This document shows, piece after piece, positions 20,619 to 32,300 of a DNA stretch of 60,000 nt. Origin of the DNA: Adiantum capillus-veneris. Its lineage: Eukaryota; Streptophyta; Polypodiopsida; Polypodiales; Pteridaceae. Under the pieces are notes generated by a model. It had not been told where the DNA came from and ran no database searches. It saw only the letters and a program-made list of their open reading frames with translations. The stretch is from positions 51,543,905 through 51,603,904 of the forward strand of contig CM043962.1 in the NCBI GenBank assembly GCA_014529385.2, in the 5' to 3' direction. How positions within the stretch are numbered: position 1 is the stretch's first letter; each line of letters opens with the position of its first letter. Made by a program: the position numbers and the translations under genes.

Positions 20619-22243
20619 TGTAATGGAATTTGCCTATTCAATTTGAGAATAGCGGAATTTAATGAGAGTACTTTCAAGAAATGATTTTGTGAGCATAGCG
20701 GGTATACATAATTGAAGATAGCAACATAATCATAGCAATTAGTTAACTTGGCATAGACAATATTTTTGCAAGAGAGAGAGTTTAGAGAACATGACAACAA
20801 TTGAGGACCGGATTTATGTGGAGCCGGTCCCCCCTCCAATAGGCATTTGTATTATGATTTCTCCCATAAAGAGAGACTTGTTACAATACAGTCTTTGTGT
20901 TCCTTGTGACCTAGGTGATGCCATGAAGATGGAGGGCTTCATGCACCACAAACATAACATAAACTTGAAGAAAGCTTTAACTATACCAAGCCTCCGTCCC
21001 AAGACCTCAAACACCTTCGAAGGTGGAGAGAGCTAGCAGGGAATGAGGGTAGGGAAGAGGAAGAAGAAACATTTCGTAGGAGAAAGAATTAGTTCCTCAC
21101 TTATCATACTCTTGTTGCTAGCATACATAATAGCATAGTAATGAAGAAGAAGGAGATGGCAAGCTTAAGCATTGAAGCATGGCTCTTGGTTGGATTTGCA
21201 CTCCATAGCCAAGAGTGTTGGTGTAGGCTCTCAACCTCTACTTGCTTGGAGAGGGAGCTCTTGCACTTTGCATATCACACAATGAGAGTGCTTGTGAGTG
21301 TGTGTGGGTGAGTATACCCCCTAGGCACCCCCCTAGCTTGCTTGGGTCGACCCCCCCTTGTAGCTCATGCATGAAGCTCATTGGACCCCTCCAGGCCTAG
21401 CCAATCACAAGCAGGAGCCATTACAAGCAACATGGGTAGCCTTGGGACAAGTGTCCCCCTTTCCCCTTTGAGAGAGAGGACTTGATAAATGCTAAAACAA
21501 TTAGATAATTCATGTAATTTATCATTGGACCCCTTTGAAGCCTAGCCAATAGGCTTCAAGCAACACATGAAGGTAACATGGGTAGGGGCCTGACATGTGT
21601 CCTTGCTGCCTCTTCAAGATGGGCTTCCCTTGTGTGTGTGAGTGGGTGTTCTCTCTCTAGGCCCTAGGAAAAGGGCTCGCCCCCCCTCTTGTAGGAATGC
21701 TTTTGACTTTTAGGTGATCAAGCACCTTACTCACCAAGCATGACAAAGCACTTGAACTAGGGGGGGTTCCCACAAGCATCTCAGGCAAGCTTCTCAAGGC
21801 ACCTCAAGTACTTTAATCATGCAGCAAGTCAAGCACCTCAAGCATGGAGCCAGTCAAGCACCTCAAGCATCTTAATCAAGCACCTCAAGCATGAAAAACA
21901 CCTCAAGCATGACAAGCACCTCAAGCAGGACAAGCACCTCGAGCTTGGGCCGGGTTCCCACCTCAAGCTCAGCCCTAGCTTACTTAAGATCAAAAGGACT
22001 TTTACACACATTTATTGGAGGTCTTCAATGAAGCTAACCCTAAGGTCTTATGCTCCATTGGTTAGCCTTGCTCTTTGATAGACCATCTCCCTTTTGGGCC
22101 CCTTTACATTGGCCCCGTGTTGAGATAGATCTAAAAGCACATACCTATATCTTAACACTTGTTCCCGTTTATTCTCCCACATTAAGTGATCAATTTAATA
22201 TGAGAAAATCATTTGGGTTAGTTAGATATTAGATTTTATGACA
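20619..22243 (-). repeat. 5' LTR of the chromodomain element
   Basis: 1,625 bp, partner of 16621-18247. TG...CA termini; next to the Met-type primer site. Confidence 0.97.
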
Positions 22244-22248
22244 ATAGG

Positions 22249-22692
22249 CGGGGTATTGGGGTATCATTGCTAAACATTTAGATGCATTCTGGGTCGAAAA
22301 CGACTAGGTCAAAAACCCACTGCTGTTAAATATTACGATTTTGGAACTTGACCTAAAGTGGGGTTTGAGACCATAGGCATGTGTGCTTAGGTCTTATAAA
22401 CTTGTCCTAGAAGTTTCGTTACGTTTGGATGTCATTTGATGTTGTAACGGATGTGAATTGTTTGCCGACGAGCGATTGGCTTTTGGTGATTTAAGTCACT
22501 TGAGTGTAGCTTGAGTTAGATGCGAGTTGTTAGATGTTTTCCAAGAGATTGATAACCTCTTGTAGCCTCTATGCACTAGTCGAGTCAGCTTCATCCCATG
22601 GTTTGACAAATTAATCGTGGTTCTCGCGAATACTGCAATAAGATAGGATGGTGAGGTTAGGCATGTGTCCCACACACCTTCTAAGACTCCAA
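22249..22692 (+). repeat. 3' LTR of the gypsy element, second part
   Basis: Continues the LTR begun at 16127 once the chromodomain element and one ATAGG copy are removed. No ORF. The outer end is a guess, placed near GGCATTGCAACCA because a minus-strand gag fragment starts there. Confidence 0.5.
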
Positions 22693-23181
22693 GTAGGCAT
22701 TGCAACCATGAAAAGTGAGTACTTCCTCTTCCTCAACACATGATGGCACGCGCTCCAAAGGTGCATCTCCACGAGTCTCCATAGAGTTTGCTACCGAAGA
22801 CACCTCTTCATGGCCACACACTGACTCTGGAACCGAATGCACCTCCACATGCTGTTGTGCATGGTCAGACTACCCACCCTCTTTCTTTGATAGACTAGCT
22901 TCTAATATCGCTTGGAAGCCTTCAGTTGAATTGGGTGCACAATCAGAATATGCACCATCCTCCTCATTGTCTTTCTCGTCTACAGTATGCACTCTACCAG
23001 GCATTCTATCCAAAATCTTTCTCGATATTCCCACATCTTCGATACTATCTGAGCTTCTTCCACTACCATTGTCCTCAGACTCGCCCATATATCCACTATC
23101 GGTAGATGTCAATGATTCTCCATCATTAGATACTGCGGCTGTTGATCCTATAAACGTCTTTTGATCTTCACAAAAGGCCAT
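22693..23181 (-). pseudogene. Truncated gag-leader ORF of a Tat-type element
   Basis: Starts MAFCEDQKTFIGSTAAVSND at 23181, rich in Ser, Glu, Asp and Gly, with an in-frame stop after KKEGG at about 22870 and continuing to 22693, where it is cut by the LTR of the other element. It lies about 320 bp downstream (minus strand) of a primer-site-like sequence at 23501-23523, so it is probably the start of an internal region. It shows no gag fold. The identity is inferred from position only. Confidence 0.4.
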
Positions 23182-23500
23182 AAGTAGGGTTAGGTTTACC
23201 TAGTACCAGCTCCTTTTCTCTGTTGTCAAGAGGTTGCAATAGATCCTCCATGCGGCTCCATGAAGCCTTTGCCAAGCGTAGTCGGCCAACTCTCGGTCCT
23301 CGTAGATCTGCAACTCCTCCATTTCTAGCTCCACAAGCCATATCCACAGTTGAATCCTTTGCCCTGGTGCTCCGCTAAACCACTATCGATCTTGGAGTGC
23401 GCCATTTGCATCCACTTGGTAGCTATAAGGCTTTAGAACAACTGAAAGTATCTTTGCATTGCCCTCAGAATCATTTGGAAGATTTTCAAGACAAAAAACA
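23182..23500 (-). other. Leader between primer-site-like sequence and gag fragment
   Basis: Noncoding on both strands; no motif recognised. Confidence 0.4.
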
Positions 23501-23523
23501 CCCGTTCCCTAGCCGGATCGCCA
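23501..23523 (-). promoter_or_regulatory. Primer binding site-like sequence, second copy
   Basis: Minus strand TGGCGATCCGGCTAGGGAAC, matching the primer site at 41643-41666 at most positions. Its presence here, after an LTR-like region, suggests a tandem LTR arrangement of two related elements. Confidence 0.65.
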
Positions 23524-25900
23524 AAAGATGAGAGGACCCGAGAACTCAACCCAGCAAGACCTGTATTATGTAAAAGCTTTTGTACAAAGGCAAGAGTGTT
23601 TTCATACCCTATCTACAAAGTTTCTTCCTCATTACAGAACTCACTGCGGCGAAAGAAGTGAGGGAGGTTTTCTGGGATGCTAAAGTCTCCCCACTCTTCA
23701 GCATCAACCTTTAGAAGTAGATTCCATTCATCGCCCAGGAGGTTAGAATCTCGTAGTAGGAACAAGATATAATCAACCTAGAGACCTCCGGGCCAAAAAC
23801 AAGGGAGAGGATAATGTGCTATGTCATGTGAATTGAGTAGAAACATAGAAGTGAGAGGAGCTGTTGAAAATCCAACGCAGGAGATGGTGGAGCTTTGCAA
23901 TAGAGGTGATGCTGAGCACTTTGTGGAGATGTTTGACCTCAAACCTTTATATAAATGCCAACCACAGAATAAACTTAAGCAACAGACACATCATGCTAAC
24001 AATAGGACATGAACAGAGACCCTAGCATCTATAGGTGGGCACAATGCATACTGTATGGCTTCGTTCTTTTTTTCCATCCACTGGCTCAAATTCCTCCTGG
24101 CTCGTTGTAGTTCCTTACCCATGCCACCATTGGTTTGCCTTTCACCCATAGTCTAGGCTAGACGGTTCCTCTTTGGCTATTCCCTTTGCTAGCTATGTAC
24201 CTTAGCCAACACCTTTGCCGAGGCCTCCACTCCCTAGCTACACTTGGATGATTGTAGCACCAATTGATCCCCACCTGACTCGTTGGTCGGTCCCTGCTCT
24301 GCAGCCCTTGATTGGATGGCTTCACGGTTCTGGTTTGGTAACGCTTAACCACCCTTCATGCCCTTTGTGTCTACCGTTGTTCAGCCCCTTGCCTAGCACT
24401 AATGATGGCGCCCCAATAGTGGCCTTCACTCCACCTCAGGCTTGCCCTTCATTCTTAAAGTCAACATGCTTCCAGCCATGAGAGCTCTTACCCTCTCTGC
24501 TCACTGGTGCTCCCCGACAGCCTTGTACGTCCTTCATGCAACCTATGATCCCTCCCTTGCTGGAAACAAGCCCGCCCCCGGCTTCAAACTGGCCACCCTC
24601 GCAATCACTCTTCTTACCTGAGAGGCCCTCAACCTGCAATCTTTCTCTCTCTCTTTCTCTCCCAAACTCTCTTGGCCTTGTGTAGCTGCTAGGCGAGCTC
24701 AGGCACCACAATATCTCTCCCTCTCTCTCTCTTTCGCGTGGCTCCTGTAGTGTACGTTGTGAGTGCCCTTGCTTCTCTTTTATAGGCATCGCCAAGTGGG
24801 CGCCTTGAGAAGCCTCTCAGGCCTCTGTCACATTGGGACAGGCGGCCACCTTTTTGTCTCTGATCTGCCAATCAGGTGTTGCGCCCACGGATGCCCTTGT
24901 CACAGTGGGTTGCTGCCCATGGTTTCACGGATGAGCTGGATCTCCACCTCAGCGGGCCAACTTTTCCATGAATTGTGCCGGCCTCCTTTGCCCGCTCAAC
25001 CTCAGGTCCAACGCTAAAGCTGCGATCTGATTCATTGTGCATCAGCTTTTTCACAGGTTCTGCCAACTGCCCCAATGTGACACCATTCCCAACAGTGGCT
25101 GGAAGCCAGCACCCACTCACGCACGACCATGGTGGTCAAGGGCCATCCACCTCAGCAAAAGGATGCGCGGCCCAGTCTAACAGGGGCCTCAGCATGGCCT
25201 CCACGCTCTGCTTCGCACCGCCCTTCTTCTCTCACACACACACACTGCCTGCCGGCGGCGGCCCACGTGCGCGCCATTCCCCACAGCAGGGCTTGTCATT
25301 ATTTTAATTTTTTTAGTAAAAAAAGTAAGACTACTCCCTAAATAAGGCCAACAGAGGGCGGGTTCCCACCACTGTAAGGAAAATCTTCCGTCGACAGTTA
25401 TACACTCAGCAAGAGAAGTCCAGCTGATAGCCATTGAGTCCCAGGAAAAGAGTAAGATACTCGAAAGATACTCGAGGATGATCCCTCCACTAGCTGATAG
25501 TCGATCCATATGTGTTGACCCAATAGGGCGTTTCTAAGATGTGGCTCGACAAGCCCGCTGAGGTCGACCTTCCCATCTTAATCATCATAGGTATAATCAT
25601 GAGTACTATTTTGTAATCCCCAAGTCGGAGATGGCGCCACCATGAATGGGTGAAGAACTGGGGAGAGCACATAATATTTCATTGCTTAATTCCGACTAAG
25701 CATGGATCACGGAGCCCAAAGAAAACCAAATTTCAAGATCTCAGATATTTAGAAAAAAAACCGTAACTATACAACCCATTCCATCCTTCTCACGGATTAT
25801 TCACGGCTTCGGTCTCTGCTACCTGATGCCCATCATATGAGAAGGGTACTTACATGCACTATCACCCTGTATATACAATATCTACAAATTGTGCTGAAAC
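23524..25900 (-). repeat. LTR-like region of the minus-strand Tat-type element
   Basis: Lies between the end of integrase (25922) and a primer-site-like sequence. It shares scattered words with 41667-43500, such as GGCGGCGGCCCACGTGC at 25254-25270 (there at 43120-43136), and the same GATG start after the primer site. The two regions are strongly diverged. Contains CT microsatellite patches near 24640-24740 and a short piece resembling the second RNase H region at about 25430-25500. No gene. Confidence 0.5.
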
Positions 25901-25921
25901 TCATCATCTTTTGCCCACCCT

Positions 25922-26930
25922 CTAGGTTGAGCATTCATGCTCAGCTATAAGTGAGTGCACATCAGGAACCAAGCCTCTTGAGAAGTATAGCTTAAGCCGG
26001 TAGCAGTTGATTCTAAAAGGGATAGGTTCTCCTGTAAGCCTTTGCAATTGATAAGTGCCATTTGGGAAGACTTGGGAAACTTTATAAGGTCCCAGCCATC
26101 TAACTCTAAACTTTTTATGGAATGTAAAATCAAGCCTTGAGTCATACTTCAACACTAGGTCACCTTTAACAATAGACTTTGTAGGTGAGGAGGAGTTGAC
26201 CTTTTGGATTCTTTTCTCTGCTACATGGAGGTAGTGGTCTACAGCTTGCTCTTTGTCCATTTCAAGTATTTCAAGGGTGTGGATCCTTTCCTCCATCCTT
26301 TGTTGATGAGAGCCTTGGAGTCGGTGTAGAAGCCTTAAGGCATCAAGTTGCACCTGAATGGGTAGAACAGCTTCTTTCCCATATACCAACTCAAAAGGAG
26401 TAAAATATACTGAGACATTAATGGAGGTCCTATAAGCCCATAAGCACTTCTCCCAATGATTATCCCAATCAGCTGGGTTCTCCCGCACATAGATAGAATT
26501 TTGACAAGCTACCCATTTACACTCTCTACCAAGCCATTACACTCGGGGTAGTAGGGGGAGGAGAACCTGTGTTGTATTTTAAGAAGGGAAGTAAGATGCT
26601 CCATGAGTTTCCCCCGAAATCCAGGACTCCTGTCTGAAATGATAACCATGGGTGTACCGAACCTGCAACAGATATTAGTATAAAAGAAAGCTGCTACCTT
26701 GTGAGCTTTAATTTCCTTCAAAGGTTTTGCCTCCACCCATCTGGTGAGGTAATCAACTGCTACAATAATAAACCGCTTTCCATTGTTGGATTTGGGGACT
26801 GGTCCAACAGTGTCCATCCCCCACTTCATGAACGCATCTAAAGAGAGAATAGCTTTTTGGGGCTCGGGAGTGAGTCTTCTATTTGCATAAATTTGACACT
26901 CTTCGCATGTTTTAAACCAGTAATAGGCAG
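25922..26930 (-). pseudogene. Integrase of the Tat-type element
   Basis: The zinc-finger end (WFKTCEECQIY) is followed by the core with GMDTVGPVPKS, IISDRSPGFRG and YPECNGLVESVNG (D, D, E present), 26829-26509. After a frameshift near 26490 the rest follows (WEKCLWAYRTS, FTPFELVYGKEAVLP, LVLKYDSRLD, RVRWLGPYKVSQVFPNGTYQLQ) to 25922. The two His of the HHCC finger are missing: the sequence passes from the RNase H end (about 26935) straight to YYWFKTCEEC, so a deletion has removed the linker. Confidence 0.88.
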
Positions 26931-27340
26931 CCCGCCCTAAGTATTGCCTCCTTGATTTGCAAAGAGGTTACCATGACTTCTAGCTTGCTACGAGCCAGCT
27001 CATCTGCTTTCTTATTGATATCCCTTGTTATATGTTTGAATTGTATCACCTTAAACTGACGTGAGAGCTTTTTGATATCATAAAACCATTTTTTAAGGTT
27101 CTTTTTCTTAACCTGCCACATTCCTAGAAGCTACTTGATCACTAGCAGGGCATCACCCCTTACAATCAAACGATCAATTCCAAACTCGATGCATTGCTTG
27201 AGTCCCAGGAGAAGAGCAAGATACTCTGCTTCATTGTTACTGCCCACTTCAAGGTTGTAAGCTTGTGAAAAGATTACCTCACCCTTGGGATCTTGATGAT
27301 GATTCCTCCACTGGCTTTCTGCATGATCCTTCTGTAGGTG
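26912..27340 (-). pseudogene. Second (archaeal/plant-like) RNase H domain of the Tat-type element
   Basis: Follows the usual gypsy RNase H. Read across one frameshift (near 27290) and one TAG (about 27133), it has LLFDGTYRR...ASGGIII, then NNEAEYLALLLGLKQCIEFG, IVRGDALLVIK and HITRDINKKADELA. These give the D, E, D, D set of an RNase H1 fold. A second RNase H of this type is a hallmark of the Tat lineage. Confidence 0.8.
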
Positions 27341-28710
27341 CCATCAAAGAGTAGGGTAAACGTATCAGAGATATCTGGTTCCTCTTCTTGAGGGGACACA
27401 TCCAGTCGGGAATAAGAGGGGAGAGACCCTCCCTTATATACCATCAAATCAGCTAATTGAGTTTTGGCAGAGTGATCCACCTTAAAATCAAATTCATATT
27501 CTTGTAGCTCGATAGTCCACTTATGAATCCTCTTGATTGGCTTTAGGTGTTGAACGACTTCAAGCATGAGATTAGATGAGTTTAAAACATAGAACTTTTT
27601 CTGCAGCAAATAAGTTCGAAATTTGCGGCATGCAAGCTCGAGAGAGAAGACCCACTGCTCTATTTCAGAATAAGAAAACTCACTTGGAATTTTTAGCTTG
27701 CTATCAAAGAACACAGGTTTAAAGCTTCTCCCTTGCTTCTGCATGAGGGCAGATCCAAATGCTATTGTGCCGACACTCAGAGAAAGATAATACGTGGACT
27801 CTAGAGATGGCGGGCTCATTGCAGGGAGAGTGCTCAAAACTTCTTTGATGCATTCAAAGGCATGCAGAGCTTCCTCATTCCAATTGAAATCATGCATCTT
27901 TTCACTAAGCTTTTGAAGAGGATATATAAATTGAAACATCATCCTGAAGAATCTAGCCAAGTAGCGTATCTTATACACGAAAGAGGCTAGATCTTTTGCA
28001 TTAGAAGGGAGGGTCCATAAGGATAAGCGACTTTACCTTTTTTGGATCTGCTTCAATACCATTTTGTGACACAACATGACAAAGTAGTAACACTCTAGCA
28101 TGAGCAAATTTGCACTTCTTTGGGTTGAGCTGCCCACCCTCTTGTTGTAGTTTCTCAAAACATAACATAAGCTTTTCTTTGTGAAGTGCCCTGGAACTAA
28201 AACAACCAATATCATCCATAAAGATCCTGATAAAATCTCCCAGCAAATATTATGTTCATCCACCGTTGGAAGGTGGCATAGGTGTTTATGAGGCCGAACG
28301 GCATTCTTTTGTAAGCAAAACAGCCCCAGGGAGTTATAAAAGTGGTTTTTAACCTATCTTCGATGGTAATAATGATCTGAAAGTAGCCCGAGAACCCATC
28401 CATGACGGAGTACCTTTTGTGCCCTACCACTTGATTAAGAATTTCATCTAGGAAGGGTAGGGGATAATGGTCTCTTTGAGTTACTGCATTAAGAGGCCTG
28501 AAATCCACACAGATTCGAAACCTTCCATTCTTCTTAGGTACAATTACAACTGGAGAGACCCATTCGGATTCCTTGACAGGGAAAATAATATCATCTTCAA
28601 GGAGCTTAGTTACCTCTTCATGGAGAGCCTTTTCCTTGATTGTTCCCAGCCTGCAAAGTTTTTGTGCTCGAGGTCGGGGCCCCTTCCTTGAGATTGATTT
28701 TATGCTCTAC
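27274..28710 (-). pseudogene. Reverse transcriptase and gypsy RNase H of the Tat-type element
   Basis: RT starts near 28700 with APRAQKLCRLGTIKEKALHE-like sequence, then WVSPVVIVPKKNGRFRICVD, DFRPLNAVTQRDHYPLPFLD, FITPWGCFAYKRMPFGLINT and, after a frameshift at about 28230, FMDDIG at the catalytic YxDD position, then LNPKKCKFAHARVLLLCHVV. Another shift near 27990 leads to YLARFFRMMFQFIYPL (thumb) and RNase H with YLSLSVGTIAFGSALMQK and SYSEIEQWVFSLELACRKFR. Several positions are changed, including the first RNase H Asp (Ser in LSLSV), so it is inactive. Confidence 0.88.
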
Positions 28711-28886
28711 ATCTTTGGCTCCTTGTAGATCTACATACTCTGTAGCAAATCATTAGGAAAAAAATGGACTCTCCATGGGCTTTGTAAGAATCCCTAATTT
28801 AAAGGAAGCCTGCCAAGATTAAGGGGGACAAAGGCTTTGAATGGAACTATTTTGGTAGGGTCTCCTCCACCTTTGACCCCTAAAAA
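28711..28886. other. Protease-RT spacer of the Tat-type element, left of the insertion
   Basis: Decayed minus-strand coding sequence upstream of RT. It ends where the G-rich terminus of the DNA element starts. Confidence 0.5.
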
Positions 28887-28980
28887 GGTAGGGGGAAGGG
28901 GGGGGGGTAACCATTTAAAAAGTAGGGAAGGGGGGGGGGGGGGGGGGGTAAACCATTTGAAAAGTAGGGGGTAGGGGGTC
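28887..28980 (+). repeat. Left terminal G-rich inverted repeat
   Basis: Three similar units of the form AAAAGTAGGG...GGG(T)AACCATTT follow each other at about 28882, 28917 and 28958. Homopolymer G runs make exact length uncertain. Confidence 0.75.
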
Positions 28981-29294
28981 TTCTCTCTCTAGCTTTTTGG
29001 CCAACTTGTAAGTGGCCTCTTAACTCTCCCATGCCACCAAAGCAAATCCGTGGGTCAAAGAGGTTTAAAAAATGACTTTTTTCAAAAACTTTCAAAAAAA
29101 CTCTATTCCCCCCTAAAAAGTACCCCCAACATATACACATAATAAAAAAATATTTTTAAGTTAAATTACTCATAATTCAACATTTTTTGACTCCCTCCAA
29201 AACTTTTAGGAAATTCCCCCCAAAATTGAAAACTTTCCCTCCTAATCTAAGCTCCTCTCCTACACCCATCCCCCTTGCACCTGCACCTGCTGCT

Positions 29295-29390
29295 GCACCT
29301 ACACACCCATCTCTCCATCCTTCAAGCTCCATCTCTCCATCCTACAAGCTCTATCTCTCCATCCTTCAAGCTCCATCTCTCCATCCTACA
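29295..29390 (+). repeat. Pyrimidine-rich tandem leader before the transposase-like gene
   Basis: Units of about 22 bp (CCATCTCTCCATCCTTCAAG) repeat about four times directly before the ATG at 29391. The facing gene at the other end has a GA-rich (CT-rich on its own strand) leader at 38860-39190. Confidence 0.8.
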
Positions 29391-32300
29391 ATGCCTCTTG
29401 ACGACGTGACCAATGTCCCAGTAAGCTCTTCACACGGTAGGTCTCCAGGGCTTTTCCTACGCCTACCTCACAAGTATGTTCCGACAAAGAAAACATGCTT
29501 GGGTACATTACCTTCAGCCAACGAACGCCTCGCTCAAGGGGAGAAGAATGTGGATCTCTGGACAGACGGATGCTTGTATCCAAAGGATCCTTCTCTCAAT
29601 GTTCATCCGTCTTTTACAAACATTCCATCACTGTTGCAATACGTTGGAAATGGAGAGCAAGGTTTTTTGGGCTACTGCAAGAGACTCAACAAACACGAGA
29701 TTGCGTGGTCCGAGATCTACTTGCGTCATTGGGAGTTGCTCAATGGGAGTTTCCACAATCTTCAAGATCAGATGCAAACAGCTACTAGTGCGCTTGAGGA
29801 GGCAAAGAGCACCATCACAACCAAGGAAAATGTAATTAAAAAGCTTGAGGATACTCTTTCACACATGAAGAGTACTGCCATGGGAGGTAGGGTGAGGAAA
29901 CGAGAGTTGTCCGAAATTCATACTCTTGCACCACGTGGAGGTTCAAGAAAACGAAGGGTGACAGCTATGAGGTAACATGTTCTGTCCCTCATGTTTTTTA
30001 ACACTAGGTTGGTAATGGGACACTTTTATGTCCTGGGACACTTTTATGTTCTGTTAAGTGACCATTTTCCTTGAATTATGTCGAGTTTCAAAATGGATTT
30101 TGAGGTGCTATCTGTCTAGAAATTTGTCTCATAACCTGAAAAAAACTCAACATTTTTTTGGAATATCAATTCCATCTTTAACCTTGTCCTTACACAACAT
30201 TTCACAACCTAAACTGTGTGAAAAAACGGGTCCTGTTTTTGGCTTTTTTCAACTTTCTGCAACTATACCACTCTAGAATTCATGTTTGTGAGGTCTATAA
30301 TGCTAGAGAACTATCTTTAGTAGTCCTCAACATGTCCTGATGCTTCTAGGGAGAAATAAATGCTAATGTTGTAAGTTATGACCAAATTACAAAAATTGTC
30401 AAATCCTGTCTTTAAGCCAATTTTAGCTCTTCTATGATTTTTTTGGTGGCTTTCATGATATCCAAATGCAGTTTTGATTTTCTATGTCGCATATTGTAAT
30501 GTAAAGCTAATACTCCTTGAGTTTTGGGGCACCTAATACCCTATTTTGCATAGTAGACAACGATGGTTGATTTTTCAATTATAGAAGAAAACAAAACATT
30601 CTAGTATATCAAGTATAGCTTTTTCAATATTGTTAGTTTCTTGTGACAACTATATGCATTTTGTAGATAGTAACCATATCTAGTCATAAGGATCAAATTT
30701 GGCTAGATATTGAATAGTTTCTATGGGATTCTACAACTCATAATGTTGAACCAGTTTTTTCATGTTTGCTATATTTAGTACTTCATCTTTGTCCCCAAGA
30801 TTCCCCTTGGTAAGAGATGTATTATTATTTTGACATGCTCCATGGCTCCTTATGAACCTAAAGGACAATAGGGAACTAAGAAAACATGCATATATTATTT
30901 GTATTGAGCGTGGCTATAGAAACTTTGATGATAGGTTTGCAGAATGGTAAAAATTCAACTTTTTTGTACCTATTTCTTTTGGCAAAAAAAAAAAAAGTAG
31001 TGAGAAGCAATCATATGTTCTTATCACCAACCCATTGAAGTTAACTAGGGAATTTATCTCAAGTCCTACAAAAATCCCTAATCTTATTTTTATGCAACAA
31101 AACGTAAGAAATGACTGTTTTGATGAATGATGTACTGGTCCATCAACTTTGGAGGCTTGGTGTGACCAAAAGATGAGAAATTTTACAAGTTTCTTATTTT
31201 TTCCATGCGTAGTAGGCCTTGAACTATAACCTCATGAAAGGATTTTACAAAATGAATAGATCTACTATGGTTCTGGAGGTTTTTTTCAAAACCCTGAAAG
31301 GACACTTTTATGTCCAATTAGGTTACCAACCTAGTGTTAAGTCTAATACCACTCATCATTGTTGTTTTGGGCAATAGGAACTTCGTCCAAGAAACGTGCG
31401 GCGGCGAGAATGCGTCAGCTAGGGCTACTTTACTTCGTTCTTGTTTCAACAAAGAGGATTTTATTGGGATGCTTGATTCTCCAGAGGCAAAACACTTGAA
31501 AGACGCAATCACTAAGAGAGTTCTTAGTGATTTTTCTAATATTTTCACTGATCTAGATGTTCAGGATATTTGTGATGCTGTTGGGATTAGTACCAAGGGC
31601 TATCAAGCAATACATCAAGTGTTAAAAGATGCATTAAGAAGTCGAGGAGTCACGGAAAACCTATTTCCACTTCTTCACAGAGTGGCGATTTCCAAGAAGG
31701 TGTCAAATGAAGATGTTGTTCACCGATTAGGGGACTGCTTGTATATTGAAGACACGATGCCTCTTCAGCTACTCCGTAGCAAATCACAAGGAAGGAAGGG
31801 CCGCGGGAAGGGAAGCGGTGTTGTTTCTAACAGTGTGTTGCGGACCGAAGGGTTTGTTTACACCAAATTCAACAATATCTTTGTGGACTTGATACGATTG
31901 CAGCAGTCCGTGGCTGTTTTCTACAATTTGAGTGATGCAGGTTAGTTTAGAGTTGCCTACATGCTCTATGATGTGTCATAGCATGCATTCTGAGGCTTTA
32001 TATTGTTGGCAGTTCTTGAAGGCAAGCTTGTGTTTGTGCTGAAGTTGGATGAGTGTGTAGTTGTTAAAGGGAGAAAGTTGGAGAGAATGAGCATCACGCT
32101 TATGAATGAAGCCCTAGCTTATGCCAAGCAATATTTCAGTTCGAGTGAAGCGAGAAAGCCCTCTTTTAGTGTGCAATCAGAGAAGGATATATGGTGGCTT
32201 GGTGCAATTGAAATTCCGAAAGAGACACATGAAGTCCTTGCATGGATTTTCAGTAGAATCCCATGGGTCACAGAGGTCATTAAAGCTCAAATAAACGGTG

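Larger units (their letters stand above)
16621..22243 (-). mobile_element. Young chromodomain gypsy deletion derivative (5.6 kb)
   Basis: Bounded by two LTRs (16621-18247 and 20619-22243, both TG...CA) and flanked by the 5-bp target duplication ATAGG (16616-16620 and 22244-22248). It reads on the minus strand: 5' LTR at 20619-22243, Met-type primer site, gag, then at once the integrase C-terminus with a chromodomain, polypurine tract, 3' LTR. Protease, RT, RNase H and integrase core are absent. By eye the LTRs differ by about six substitutions and one 2-bp microsatellite change over 1.63 kb (about 0.4%), so the insertion is recent. It lies within the 3' LTR of the older plus-strand element. 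Confidence 0.95.
7061..22692 (+). mobile_element. Ty3/gypsy retrotransposon with extra 3' ORFs, 5' part cut off by CACTA
   Basis: Plus-strand element. It contains pol from the RT thumb onward (7063-9360), a retropepsin-like ORF after integrase (9364-10347), a noncoding block (10348-12530), a long extra ORF (12531-16132), a polypurine tract (16113-16126) and a 3' LTR starting TGTTAGCAGC at 16127. The LTR is interrupted at 16620 by a younger element and continues at 22249. The 5' LTR, gag and the first half of pol lie beyond the CACTA element, outside the window. The right end near 22692 is estimated, because I found no second LTR to compare. Confidence 0.8.

Noticed and set aside
25430-25510. 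Second copy of the RNase H gene
   Set aside because: About 70 bp only, rearranged; too short to call more than a fragment.
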